26,807 nt of DNA from RYN-433 sp036558265 (GCA_036558265.1 DATBFY010000550.1:1-26807), one strand, 5' to 3'. Positions 13,884 through 22,979 are shown, numbered from the stretch's first letter. Program-made: numbers and translations. The notes: generated by a model not told the origin, from the sequence alone.

Positions 13884-14008
13884 CCCGATTTTCAGCCGAT
13901 TGAACGAACGGGGGGCGGTTGTGTGCGCGCCCCTCCGGCCGATGCTTTCACGCTTTTGCGTTTCCAATCACAGCCGATACAGTGCCGGGCGAGACAAGGA
14001 GCCTTCCC

Positions 14009-15322
14009 GTGGACCTCAAGACCAAGATCGACAACAACTCCGCCGTCGTCGGCGTGATCGGACTGGGATACGTCGGACTGCCGCTTTTGCGAGCGTTCAA
14101 CGCGGCGGGCTTCCGGGTGATGGGCTTTGACGTTGACCCGCGCAAGATCGAGGCGCTCAAGAAGGGGGCCAACTACCTCAAGCACCTGGGCGGCGACGAG
14201 TACATCAAGGCCATGGTCGGCTCCGGCCGCTTCGACGCGACCACCGACGTCCTGCGCATGGGGGAGTGCGACGTCCTGATCTCCTGCGTCCCCACGCCGC
14301 TGGGTGTACACCTCGAGCCGGACCTGGCCTACGTCGAGCAGACGGCGATCGACATCGCCAAGACGCTGCGCAAGGGGCAGCTCATCTGCCTCGAATCCAG
14401 CACTTACCCGCGCACCACGCGCGAGGTCATGATGCCCAAGTTCGAGGCCAAGGGCCTTCACTGCGGCGTCGATTACTACCTGGCATACTCCCCCGAGCGC
14501 GAGGACCCGGGTCGCAAGGACCACAACACGCAGACGATCCCCAAGCTTGTGGGCGGCATTGACCCGGTCAGCGGGGAGTTGGCCACGGCCCTCTACCGCA
14601 AGGCGATCAAACAGGTCATTCCCGTCAGCAGCGCCGAGGTCGCCGAGGCCGCGAAGATCCTGGAAAACACCTACCGCGCGGTGAACATCGCCCTCGTGAA
14701 CGAGATGAAGATCGTCCTCCAGGCGATGGGCATCGATGTGTGGGAGGTAATCGCGGCGGCGGCGACCAAGCCGTTCGGCTTCCAGGCGTTTTACCCCGGT
14801 CCGGGCCTGGGTGGGCACTGTATCCCGATCGACCCCTACTACCTGACTTGGAAAGCCCGCGAGGTCGGCCACGCCACGCGGTTCATCGAGCTCGCCGGAG
14901 AAGTCAATCGGGCCATGCCCGAATACGTCGTCAATCGCACGGCCCTGGCACTGAACGACCGCGGCAAGGCCGTCAAGGGAGCGAAAATCCTGGTCCTCGG
15001 CCTCGCGTACAAGCCCGACGTCGACGACGTGCGGGAATCCCCGAGCTTTGAGCTTATCGAGAAGCTGGAGCATCTGGGCGCCAGCGTCGATTATCACGAC
15101 CCCTTCGTGCCCAAGACGCATAAGATGCGGCACCACGATCTTCAGATGGCCAGCGTCGAGTTTTCGGCACGAAAGCTGGCTGAATATGACGCGGTCGTCA
15201 TCGCAACCAACCATTCGACATATGACTGGCAGTTGGTCGCCGACCACGCCAAGCTGGTCATCGATACCCGGGGTGTGCTGCGCGGGCAGCGCGGCAATCG
15301 TGACAATGTGACACAGGCTTGA
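14009..15322 (+). CDS. UDP-N-acetyl-D-hexosamine 6-dehydrogenase (nucleotide sugar dehydrogenase)
   Basis: 437 residues from GTG 14009, chosen because AAGGAG (13996-14001) lies 7 nt upstream and the protein then begins just before the Rossmann fold. The frame is open 90 nt further up, but that part shows no homology-like content. NAD-binding GLGYVGLP is at 18-25; ESSTYPRTTREV and YSPEREDPG are conserved; the catalytic Cys271 lies in GLGGHCIPIDPYYL. These features fit the WbpA/UDP-GlcNAc or UDP-ManNAc dehydrogenase group more than UDP-glucose dehydrogenase. It makes UDP-N-acetylhexosaminuronic acid for acidic surface polysaccharides, fitting its glycosyltransferase neighbour. Confidence 0.92.
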   Translation: MDLKTKIDNNSAVVGVIGLGYVGLPLLRAFNAAGFRVMGFDVDPRKIEALKKGANYLKHLGGDEYIKAMVGSGRFDATTDVLRMGECDVLISCVPTPLGVHLEPDLAYVEQTAIDIAKTLRKGQLICLESSTYPRTTREVMMPKFEAKGLHCGVDYYLAYSPEREDPGRKDHNTQTIPKLVGGIDPVSGELATALYRKAIKQVIPVSSAEVAEAAKILENTYRAVNIALVNEMKIVLQAMGIDVWEVIAAAATKPFGFQAFYPGPGLGGHCIPIDPYYLTWKAREVGHATRFIELAGEVNRAMPEYVVNRTALALNDRGKAVKGAKILVLGLAYKPDVDDVRESPSFELIEKLEHLGASVDYHDPFVPKTHKMRHHDLQMASVEFSARKLAEYDAVVIATNHSTYDWQLVADHAKLVIDTRGVLRGQRGNRDNVTQA

Positions 15323-15346
15323 CAGCCTCCCATTTCATACTAGATT
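15319..15346 (+). promoter_or_regulatory. Promoter of the copper-oxidase gene
   Basis: A consensus -35 box TTGACA (15319-15324) overlaps the stop codon of the dehydrogenase gene. TAGATT (15341-15346) follows at a 16-bp spacing. Transcription would start near 15353, leaving a leader of about 137 nt. Confidence 0.5.
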
Positions 15347-15351
15347 GAGCG

Positions 15352-15415
15352 GACAAGTAGTTGCAATACATGCTTGTCTCCGGGGCACTCTCGTAACCAC
15401 CTTTCGGTACGGGAG
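15352..15415 (+). promoter_or_regulatory. Structured 5' leader upstream of the copper-oxidase gene
   Basis: Two hairpins can form in the predicted leader: GACAAG/CTTGTC (15352-15357 with 15373-15378), and a stronger one, CTCTCGTAACC paired with GGTACGGGAG (15388-15398 with 15406-15415), with one bulge and one G-U pair. No known riboswitch consensus was recognised. It may control translation or mRNA stability. Confidence 0.35.
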
Positions 15416-15489
15416 AGGGCAGTGGGCGCCTGTACCCGGCGATCTGGCTCGAAGCAATTCTCATCTCGAACCTGCCGGTGGCACTCTCC

Positions 15490-18400
15490 ATGAGCATCGC
15501 GCGCGCAATGCGTAGGTCTCGCAGGCGGGTTGCGAACCTCCTCAACCAGGCCGTCGAAGCGTTGGAATCCCGAACCCTGCTGACAACAGCGGGAACCTCC
15601 AATCTCGATACCGACCCGGCCACTGTCGGCCAGTGGTCCTCCGTCATGGATTGGCCGCTGGTCGCCATCAATATGGCCCTCCTGGACACGGGCAAGGTGC
15701 TGATGTGGGATGGCGGCCCCGATTGCATCGGCGCGCTGACCGCGACCGTCTGGGACCCCGCCACCAACGCCTTCACGCCCGTGCCCAGCGAGACCCAGCC
15801 CGAGGTCCGCGACCTCTTCTGCTCCGGACTGACCGTCCTGTCCGACGGCAAGGTACTGGTCGTCGGCGGACACGATTGCGTCAGCACGGACTTCATCGGC
15901 CTGGCGATGAGCAACCTCTTCGACCCCGCCACTCAGACCTGGACCCAGGGCCCCGACATGAACTACCGGCGCTGGTACCCGACCGCCACCACGCTGCCCG
16001 ACGGGCGGGCCCTGGTGACCGCGGGATCAGACACCGGCAACCTCGCCTACATCCCCGTCCCCGAGGTCTACGACCCCGTCGCCAACACCTGGACCGTGCT
16101 CGACGGCGCCAACCGCACGATCCCCAACTACGCGTTCATGTTCGTCCTGCCCGACGGCCGCGTGATCGCCGCTGGCTCCGACGAGGCCAAGATGGGCACG
16201 AGCGTGCTGGATCTCAAGACACAGACCTGGACAACCATCGATCCCACCATCCTCGACGCCGGCAGCGCGGTCATGTACCAGCCCGGCAAGATCATGAAGG
16301 CCGGTAGTTCGTATCTCTCCGACCCGGCCGACAACGGCGGCAACATCCCCTCCGCCGCCACCACCTACGTGCTCGACATGACCCAGCCGGGGAATCCTGC
16401 CTGGCAGCAGACCCAGTCGATGGCCAACGCCCGCACCCACCTGAACCTGACCGTCCTGCCCGACGGCAACGTCATCGCGACCGGTGGATCGACCGTCATC
16501 GGCGGGATCGACGAAGCCACCGCCGTCTACGCCGCCGAGATGTGGTCGCCGACCACACAGACCTGGACCACCATGGCCAGCGAGCAGATCTCGCGGATGT
16601 ACCACTCGACCGCGCTGCTTCTGCCCGACGGCCGCGTCCTGGTCGGCGGCAGTGGCCACAACTGGGCCAACGACTACACCGAGTACAACGCCGAGATCTA
16701 CAGCCCACCGTACCTGTTCAAGGGCCCGAGGCCCACGATCTCGTCGAGCCCGACCAGCGACATCGGCTACGGCTCGAACTTCTTCGTCGGCACCCCCGAT
16801 GCGTCGGACATCGCCTCGGTCTCCCTGGTCCGCGGCGGTGCGGTCACTCACTCGTTCAACATGGACCAGCGGTACGTGCCCCTCTCGTTTCAGCAGACCG
16901 CCGGCGGCTTAACGGTCACAGCCCCGCCCGATGCCAACACCGCGCCGCCGGGCTATTACATGCTATGGATCGTCAATTCCAGGGGCGTGCCGTCGATCGC
17001 GCCGTTCGTACACTTCGCCCCCGACCAGCAGGCGCCGACGGCCCCGCAAAGTATGACGGCGCAAGGCGCAATCGGCCAGGTTACCCTGAATTGGCTGGCT
17101 TCGACAGACAACGTGGGAATCGCGCAATACACGATTTACCGATCGACGACGCCCAACTTCACTCCATCCGCGTCAAATCGGATCGGCCAGACGACGGCCA
17201 CGTCTTACCTGGACTCATCCCTTCCTGCCGGTACCTATTACTACGAGGTGACGGCGCAGGACGCCGTCGGCAACGTCAGTCCCGCGTCGAACCAGGTCAC
17301 CGCTGTCTCCGCGGCCCCGCCCATTCACGTGGTGCAACACGCGGCCAACGGGTTCGAGTCCAACGTGTCTCAAATCTCCTTGGCGTTCCCCGGCAGCGTG
17401 ACGGCGGGTGATTTCCTGATCATCACCGGCACGGCCGCCCGTCCCCGCGAACAGATCACGATTTCGGACTCGGCCGGCAATACGTTTGTCCCTGCGTTCG
17501 GACCGGTCAGCGATCCCGCCCAGGACGTCACCGCCTACGTCTGGTACGTCGTCAACGCCAGGGGTGGGCCCGACACGATCACCCTCACGCCCGTCGGCGG
17601 TCCCGACGCGATGGAGATCCACATTTCCGAATGGACCGGGATCAATCAGGTCTCGCCCATTGATCGGGTTTCGTCCGCGACCGGCAACGGCACGCAGATC
17701 ACCAGCGGCACCAAGACCACCACGCAGAACGGTGAATTGATCTTCGGCTATACCTTCCCGAACCAGAACGCCACCGCGGGCGCCGGCTTCACGGGCCTGA
17801 GTCTGATCAACGGCGACCTGGACGAATACCAGATCCAGAACACCGCCGGGCCCATCGCCGCAACCTGGACCCAGGCCGCCGACAATTGGTTCGGCGTGAT
17901 GGTGACCTTCCGCGCCGCCGACGCCGACACCGAGCCCCCGACCGCGCCGTCCTCCCTGACCGCCAACGGCGGGCTCGGAACCGCCGCACTGTCATGGGCG
18001 GCCGCGACCGACAACCTCGCGGTCGATCACTACAACATCTACCGATCCACGACCAGCGGCAGCGCGGGTGCGCTGGTCGGACAATCCAATATCACGAGTT
18101 TCACCGACGGCGGGCTGGCCGCCGGCACGTATTATTACACCGTCGTCGCGGTGGACGGCGCGGGCAATACCAGTTCAGCCTCAAACCAGGCCAGCGCCCT
18201 GGTCACCGCCGATATGGTGCCTCCGTCCGTTGCGATCTTCTCCCCCGCCGACGGTGCCACCGTCTCCGGCGCCGTGCAGCTTTCCGCGACCGCCACAGAT
18301 GACGTCGGCGTCGCCAGCGTCACGTTCTACGTTGACGGCATTCAGATCGGCGCGCCGGTCACGTCGGCCCCGTACGCGATCACCTGGGGTTCGGCCGGCG

Positions 18401-19323
18401 TCGCCAACGGTTCGCACGTCCTGACCGCGACCGCAAAGGACCTGTCGGGCAACCCGACCACGTCTGACGCCATCACCGTCAACGTGCAGAACGTCGTCAC
18501 TGGCCTGGTCGCCTCCTACAGCTTCGACGAGGGCGCAGGCAACACGCTCAACGACCAGAGCGGCAACGGCAACAATGGCTCGGTCAACAACGCCACCTGG
18601 TCGTCCGGCGGAAGGTACGGCGGCGCGCTCCTCTTCACCGGCTCGACCAGCTCATTCGTGCAGATCGCCAGCTCCGCTGCGCTCCAATTGACCAAGGGGA
18701 TGACGCTGGAGGCCTGGGTCAACCCGTCGAGCCTCGCGAGTCCGGACGGCGGCTGGTGTGCGGTCATCGCCAAGGACCACGCCAATAGCTCGAACGACAT
18801 CGCCTATGCCCTCTACGCCGCACAGGGGACCAATACCGGCCCCTCCGGTCACATCCTGGTGAGCAGCAGGGACTACGGCACCACCGGCGGGTCCAAGCTG
18901 GCGCTCAACGGCTGGGCCTTCCTTACCGTCACCTACAACGGAAGCGTCCTGTCCACCTACCTCAACGGCGTACTCCTTGGCTCGAAATCGATTTCGGGCA
19001 GCATCTTCACCGGCGCCGACCCGTTGAAGATCGGCGGCGACTGGAGCGGTGAGATGTTCACCGGCCTGATCGACAACGTCCGCCTCTACAATCGGGCGCT
19101 GTCGGCCACGGAGATTCAGAGCGACATGGCGACAGCCGTGCCGACGGCCAGCTCGGGCGGGGGTGGCTCCCAGGCCGGTGAAGCCGCAACTGTTGCTGCT
19201 GCTCTCCCGGCGTCATCATCGGCTGCCTCACCGACCCCGGCTCCGATGTTCAGCACCCTGCGCGTCTCGCGCAGAGACCTGGATTCACTGCTGGACAGGC
19301 ACCGTCGCCATCGCCGGCGGTGA
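15490..19323 (+). CDS. Secreted multidomain copper radical oxidase (galactose/glyoxal-oxidase-like, AA5 type)
   Basis: About 1277 residues from ATG 15490; GTG 15478 is an alternative start. The N-terminus is Arg-rich and carries VEALESRTLL, the planctomycete LExRxLL-type motif linked to surface or export targeting. Residues about 45-510 form a kelch-type propeller plus an early-set domain with repeated LPDGRV motifs. Alignment by eye to galactose oxidase places all active-site residues: Cys111 (LFCSGL) and Tyr163 (RRWYPT) for the thioether radical pair, Tyr371-His372 (RMYHSTALLLPDGRV) and His454 (VTHSFNMDQR) as copper ligands. After that come FN3 (about 517-607), an unassigned beta domain (611-811), a second FN3 (815-907), an Ig-like domain (909-1000) and a LamG lectin-like domain (1005-1214). 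The tail is basic, ending RHRRHRRR. The predicted role is oxidising terminal alcohols or aldehydes of extracellular glycans to produce H2O2. It sits next to glycan-synthesis genes. Confidence 0.85.
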   Translation: MSIARAMRRSRRRVANLLNQAVEALESRTLLTTAGTSNLDTDPATVGQWSSVMDWPLVAINMALLDTGKVLMWDGGPDCIGALTATVWDPATNAFTPVPSETQPEVRDLFCSGLTVLSDGKVLVVGGHDCVSTDFIGLAMSNLFDPATQTWTQGPDMNYRRWYPTATTLPDGRALVTAGSDTGNLAYIPVPEVYDPVANTWTVLDGANRTIPNYAFMFVLPDGRVIAAGSDEAKMGTSVLDLKTQTWTTIDPTILDAGSAVMYQPGKIMKAGSSYLSDPADNGGNIPSAATTYVLDMTQPGNPAWQQTQSMANARTHLNLTVLPDGNVIATGGSTVIGGIDEATAVYAAEMWSPTTQTWTTMASEQISRMYHSTALLLPDGRVLVGGSGHNWANDYTEYNAEIYSPPYLFKGPRPTISSSPTSDIGYGSNFFVGTPDASDIASVSLVRGGAVTHSFNMDQRYVPLSFQQTAGGLTVTAPPDANTAPPGYYMLWIVNSRGVPSIAPFVHFAPDQQAPTAPQSMTAQGAIGQVTLNWLASTDNVGIAQYTIYRSTTPNFTPSASNRIGQTTATSYLDSSLPAGTYYYEVTAQDAVGNVSPASNQVTAVSAAPPIHVVQHAANGFESNVSQISLAFPGSVTAGDFLIITGTAARPREQITISDSAGNTFVPAFGPVSDPAQDVTAYVWYVVNARGGPDTITLTPVGGPDAMEIHISEWTGINQVSPIDRVSSATGNGTQITSGTKTTTQNGELIFGYTFPNQNATAGAGFTGLSLINGDLDEYQIQNTAGPIAATWTQAADNWFGVMVTFRAADADTEPPTAPSSLTANGGLGTAALSWAAATDNLAVDHYNIYRSTTSGSAGALVGQSNITSFTDGGLAAGTYYYTVVAVDGAGNTSSASNQASALVTADMVPPSVAIFSPADGATVSGAVQLSATATDDVGVASVTFYVDGIQIGAPVTSAPYAITWGSAGVANGSHVLTATAKDLSGNPTTSDAITVNVQNVVTGLVASYSFDEGAGNTLNDQSGNGNNGSVNNATWSSGGRYGGALLFTGSTSSFVQIASSAALQLTKGMTLEAWVNPSSLASPDGGWCAVIAKDHANSSNDIAYALYAAQGTNTGPSGHILVSSRDYGTTGGSKLALNGWAFLTVTYNGSVLSTYLNGVLLGSKSISGSIFTGADPLKIGGDWSGEMFTGLIDNVRLYNRALSATEIQSDMATAVPTASSGGGGSQAGEAATVAAALPASSSAASPTPAPMFSTLRVSRRDLDSLLDRHRRHRRR

Positions 19324-20024
19324 TGCGGCGCATCAATTTCGCGTCGTGCGATTCACGGATTCCCCTCCGGCAGCTTGGCACCCCGCCGCCGTGGTCGTTC
19401 GGCCGCCAGTGCTCGGCCGCGTCGTCGTGCCGCCTCCCCCATCACCGGCGGCGATGGTGCACGCCGAGCGCTGGGTCCCATGTCCAGGCGGCCGCGATGT
19501 GTGTTCCTACGCTCATTTGTATCGCCGCGGCTGGTGGGCATGCCTCGAGTGCGCGGCACTTCGCGCACACTGCAGACCCACGCCCGCCTCGCTAATTATA
19601 AGTAGACGCCGGAGCAGCGCCTGATTTGCCCGGGTAAGCCATGATTCCTTGCTACCTCATAACACCCAGCACACCGCCGGCTCTGCGGTGGCGCTCTCGT
19701 GACCGCCGCCGCTGGAGCATTTCGCCAGCACGGGAACACCGCTCACCACAGTCCGCCCGCCCGGCGAAATGCGCAAGCGGCGACCGTGGCAGGAGCGTCA
19801 GCCCGATAAACCAAATCCGATTCGAATACTGCATCGGTTCGGCCGCCCAGGCAGTAGCAGAGAATCGAGAACCCAGCGGCCACCGCGCTTCCCCAGAACA
19901 ATAGGGGCATCCATTGAAGTCTCCCAGAGACAACGTAGAATCGGGGGAAACGGGTGGTGCTTAAAACGATCTGCTGGATGGCACGCAATGGATCGGGTAA
20001 TTCATCGGCCACTCAGGATTCACC
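19324..20024. other. 701-bp stretch with no convincing gene
   Basis: Frames here are short and mutually overlapping, none with recognisable domains or ribosome-binding sites. Short Pro/Arg/Ser-rich frames between 19324 and 19640 look like shadows of GC-rich DNA. TAGAAT at about 19936 could be a -10 box for the downstream ATPase gene, though about 85 nt from its ATG. The only membrane-like frame is the minus-strand ORF 19743-20012, listed separately. The stretch may be a decayed gene or an island junction. Confidence 0.45.
19743..20012 (-). CDS. Doubtful small membrane protein
   Basis: 89 residues from GTG 20012. A single hydrophobic segment (WMPLLFWGSAVAAGFSILCY) follows a polar N-terminus; the rest is unremarkable. 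There is no clear ribosome-binding site, and it would be divergent from the ATPase gene with its start in that gene's leader. It could be real, a decayed remnant, or chance. Confidence 0.25.
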   Translation of the reverse strand: MADELPDPLRAIQQIVLSTTRFPRFYVVSGRLQWMPLLFWGSAVAAGFSILCYCLGGRTDAVFESDLVYRADAPATVAACAFRRAGGLW

Positions 20025-21518
20025 ATGGCTCAGAATAAGAGGGAATGGTCGTATTTCGATGAGGCAACGGCCCAATGGGTACGACCCCTTGTCACGCTTG
20101 GTGACCTCGATGCATTGCGACGAGACGGAAAGATCGACGACCACACCGAGGTCATCAATGTCACGCTTGCGCGCGGACGACCGAAGGCTCGCGGGATTCC
20201 ATACTTCTCCATTTCCCAGCTCGATGTGGAATTCAGGCCCGATCCGGATGCGCTCTTTGAGAGCCGCGTTGACAAGCCGATCACCATCCTCTCAGGGCCT
20301 AACAACGGGGGAAAAACCCTCCTATTGAAAGAGCTATACGCCCGCGTCGGCGTGGGCGGATATTTAGTGGCGTGCAATCGCTTCTCGCACGTTGACGTGC
20401 TAAACACTCGTCAGCTGGCCGACCAGGAACATCGGCAGCATTTCGAGTCTTTTATTCAAAACTATCAAACCTCGCGGCAGAATACCGATGACAGCGACGT
20501 GAAGCTGGAGCAGGTCATAACAGCCCTGAAGGATCGGGAGCGAGAGAGGGTCTTCGAGATGAGCCGCACCCTCCTCGGCAATACCTTCTCTTTGAAGCGC
20601 ACCGATCCTGACAACACGTTTAGTCCATTCTATGTGGACATGGACGGAGAGAACCTGCGTTACGGGAGCAGCGGGACCCGGTTGCTGCTAACTCTCTTGG
20701 GGATTATCGCCGACTCACGATTCAATACGCTTCTCATCGACGAGCCGGAGATCGGGCTCAGCCCGCGCATCCAAGCATTTCTGGGCCGCTTCCTCTATGA
20801 CGCCGACCGGCGAAAGCAGTATTGCCCTCACCTTCAGCAGTTGTTCATCGCGACGCACTCGCATCTCCTCTTGGATCGGACAAACCTGTCAAACAACCAC
20901 ATCGTCACCAAGACCGGGAACGTCGTGTCGGTCCGGTCCGTCCACTCAATGGCCGAGTTCCACCAGCTCCAGTTCAACATGCTGGGAAACGAATTGGAGT
21001 CCATGTTCCTCCCCTCTGCGATCATTGTCGTTGAGGGTGAGTCGGACGCCATATTCCTCACAAAGCTGCTGCAACTTCACATATCGGGACGCAATGTCGC
21101 GGTCGTCCGCGCAGAGGGCGAGGGCGAAGTCCTAAAGAAGATTAATGTTTTCAAGGAAGCATTCGGAAACTTGGCCTCCAGCCCCTACCGCGAGCGCCTC
21201 TTCGTTCTTCTTGATCAGAAGATCAGCGTGCGTCTGCCTCGGATCGAGGCTCAAGGCGTGCCAAAGGGCAACATAGTGCTCCTCTCGCAGAACGGGATTG
21301 AGTATTACTATCCACAAGAATTGGTGGCCCCCGTGTTCCATTGCGCCCCCCAAGATGTTGGTTCGTGGAGCCACGAGACAGAGCCAATTGCCTTCAACGG
21401 AATCTACAAATCCAAAAAGGAATTGGCCCAGTGTGTCGCGGACACGTTGACCACGAACATCCCGTTACACCAGGAAATCTCCGCACTCGTTGAGAAGATC
21501 AGGGTCGCCTGCAGTTAG
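20025..21518 (+). CDS. OLD-like ATPase/TOPRIM protein with GYF_2-like N-terminus
   Basis: 497 residues. Residues about 7-45 (WSYFDEATAQWVRPLVTLGD then LRRDGKIDDHTEV) resemble the GYF_2 pattern W-x-Y…L-x-x-L-x-x-x-G-x-I-x-x-x-T. The ATPase part is SMC/OLD-type: Walker A GPNNGGKT (91-98), signature YGSSG (213-217), Walker B LLIDEPE (236-242) and switch His in ATHSH (276-280). A TOPRIM-like domain follows, with VVEGESD (335-341, Glu337 and Asp341) and FVLLDQK (Asp397), where the usual second Asp of DxD is Lys399. OLD-family proteins are nucleases, many in phage defence (for example GajA). The gene has no partner beside it and is visibly less GC-rich in synonymous positions than its neighbours, suggesting transfer. 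Start ATG 20025 has a weak AGGA upstream. Confidence 0.8.
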   Translation: MAQNKREWSYFDEATAQWVRPLVTLGDLDALRRDGKIDDHTEVINVTLARGRPKARGIPYFSISQLDVEFRPDPDALFESRVDKPITILSGPNNGGKTLLLKELYARVGVGGYLVACNRFSHVDVLNTRQLADQEHRQHFESFIQNYQTSRQNTDDSDVKLEQVITALKDRERERVFEMSRTLLGNTFSLKRTDPDNTFSPFYVDMDGENLRYGSSGTRLLLTLLGIIADSRFNTLLIDEPEIGLSPRIQAFLGRFLYDADRRKQYCPHLQQLFIATHSHLLLDRTNLSNNHIVTKTGNVVSVRSVHSMAEFHQLQFNMLGNELESMFLPSAIIVVEGESDAIFLTKLLQLHISGRNVAVVRAEGEGEVLKKINVFKEAFGNLASSPYRERLFVLLDQKISVRLPRIEAQGVPKGNIVLLSQNGIEYYYPQELVAPVFHCAPQDVGSWSHETEPIAFNGIYKSKKELAQCVADTLTTNIPLHQEISALVEKIRVACS

Positions 21519-21560
21519 TCTAGCACCGGGGCCTGTCGAGACCTCATCCCTTGCCTGCGC

Positions 21561-22382
21561 TCAACGCGACACTCGTGTAGAATCGGCACCCAAGCTGTCG
21601 AGATGTCCCCCCGACTGCGCCGCCGTCGTCCGGTTGCCGTCGCTCGGCTGCGTCGTCGTCCCGCCGCCGCCGCCGCCGCCGCTCCCGCGCGTCGTCGCCC
21701 GAAGCGATGCCGTGAGCGCGGTCCCCGTCGCCGCAGTCGGCGCGGGCGCCGCTTCCTCCTCCGCCGGCCCCTCCTTCAACCGGAAACCCGACCCCAGCAC
21801 CACCCCCTCCACCCTGCACCCCAGTCGCTCCAGCCACTGCGCCGTGAAGTGATTGCAGTTGTGCCCCACCCCGTAACGCTCATCGTCCTTCACGAAGTAA
21901 AGCTGGTGAACCGGCGAATACATGATCGAGTCGAGCCGCGCCGAGAACCGCCGGTCCAGCTCACGCTCCAACTCCTCCACCTTCTCGCGCGGGGCCGTGA
22001 AGCGGATGATCTGGCTCGCCCCCGTCGCCTTCTCCAGCCCGCTCTGAGTCGGCTCCATCTCGAGCACCCGCCGGCCCAGCGTCGCCTGGTCCGATGCCAG
22101 GAGAGCATGCAGCGCGTTCGCCACCGACTTGTGACTCTGCCCGAAGTAATCCCAGTCCCCGTACGCGTACTCCACCAGCCCCCCCTCGGCGCGCGGGAGG
22201 ATCAGCGTGCTATGATACCCGTAATCCGCCACCGCCACCGGCACGAACTTCTGCCCGCCGCCGCCGACACCGCCCCCACCGCCGGCCGCCGTCGTCGTGC
22301 GCGGCGGCACGATCACCGCCGAGCATCCGCCGATGCCCAGCAGCAGCAGCGCCACCAACACCCACATCTTGCCCGTTGACAT
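21561..22382 (-). CDS. Lipoprotein with DUF2459-like (papain-like fold) domain
   Basis: 273 residues. The signal peptide ends in lipobox IGGC (Cys20), followed by a Gly-rich linker. The central domain matches DUF2459 by YHSTLILP with His57, the YGDWDYF segment, and GHNCNHFTAQWLERLG with Cys176 and Trp183; Cys plus His suggest a thiol hydrolase-type site, though no activity is established. The tail after about residue 205 is low-complexity, with poly-Gly encoded by a CCG run near 21660-21690. It is anchored in a membrane facing the periplasm. It lies downstream of the DoxX gene on the same strand and converges with the ATPase gene. Confidence 0.72.
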   Translation of the reverse strand: MSTGKMWVLVALLLLGIGGCSAVIVPPRTTTAAGGGGGVGGGGQKFVPVAVADYGYHSTLILPRAEGGLVEYAYGDWDYFGQSHKSVANALHALLASDQATLGRRVLEMEPTQSGLEKATGASQIIRFTAPREKVEELERELDRRFSARLDSIMYSPVHQLYFVKDDERYGVGHNCNHFTAQWLERLGCRVEGVVLGSGFRLKEGPAEEEAAPAPTAATGTALTASLRATTRGSGGGGGGGTTTQPSDGNRTTAAQSGGHLDSLGADSTRVSR

Positions 22383-22424
22383 GACCGTTCAGCGCGCCAC
22401 GCGGCGCAAAGGTTCACCGACGAA

Positions 22425-22979
22425 TCACAAATCCAGGTTCGGCCGCCTCGACGACGGCTCGTCCACCTCGAAGCCCTCGACCACCACCCTCCGCCGCCGC
22501 GGGCGGAACAAGAGCCCGTCCAGCGAGATCTGCCCGGGCCCGCAGAGCATTACCGCCAGCGACATACCCAGCAACAAGAGGTTCGGGTGGAACGGTAGCC
22601 GGGTGTCCGAGGCCAGTTTGCCCAGGATCACCTCGTTCCCCTTCGCCCCCACCAGCGCGATCGTAATGCAGATCAACAGTAGCGTCATCACCAAGCCCAC
22701 GAACCGCGTCAGAAATCCCAGGATCAGCAGCGAGCCCACCGTCAACTCGACCCACGGCAGCGCACCGAGGAACATGCGCCCGTAGTGCTCGCCCATGTAC
22801 TTGGGCACCATCGGCAATGACTGATCCACAAACGCGGCGACGCCTCCTTTGAACTTCATGATGGATGCGACCAGGAAGTACGCCCCCAGCGGCAATCGCA
22901 AAAGAAGGAGCCCCAGGCTCGTTGCCGGCGTCGGGCGGATCACCGTTGTCGTCGTCGTGCGGGTGCTTTCGGTTTCCAT
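22425..22979 (-). CDS. DoxX-family membrane protein
   Basis: 184 residues from the ATG at 22979, preferred because GGAGG lies 6 nt upstream; an in-frame ATG at 23015 lacks a ribosome-binding site. Four hydrophobic helices are predicted. The DoxX signature is clear: LLLLRLPLGAYFLVASIMKFKG, PWVELTVGSLLILGFLTRFVGLV, and the late FHPNLLLLGMSLAVMLCGPGQISLDGLLF. Family members are small inner-membrane proteins linked to quinone or thiol redox or to membrane integrity; the exact role is unknown. An Arg-rich C-terminal tail is likely cytoplasmic. Confidence 0.88.
   Translation of the reverse strand: METESTRTTTTTVIRPTPATSLGLLLLRLPLGAYFLVASIMKFKGGVAAFVDQSLPMVPKYMGEHYGRMFLGALPWVELTVGSLLILGFLTRFVGLVMTLLLICITIALVGAKGNEVILGKLASDTRLPFHPNLLLLGMSLAVMLCGPGQISLDGLLFRPRRRRVVVEGFEVDEPSSRRPNLDL

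Noticed and set aside
13919..14008. Upstream extension of the nucleotide-sugar dehydrogenase
   Set aside because: GTG 14009 has AAGGAG at 7-nt spacing and begins just before the Rossmann fold; the extension is not family-like.
13892..15247. 451-residue minus-strand frame opposite the dehydrogenase
   Set aside because: Antisense shadow without motifs.
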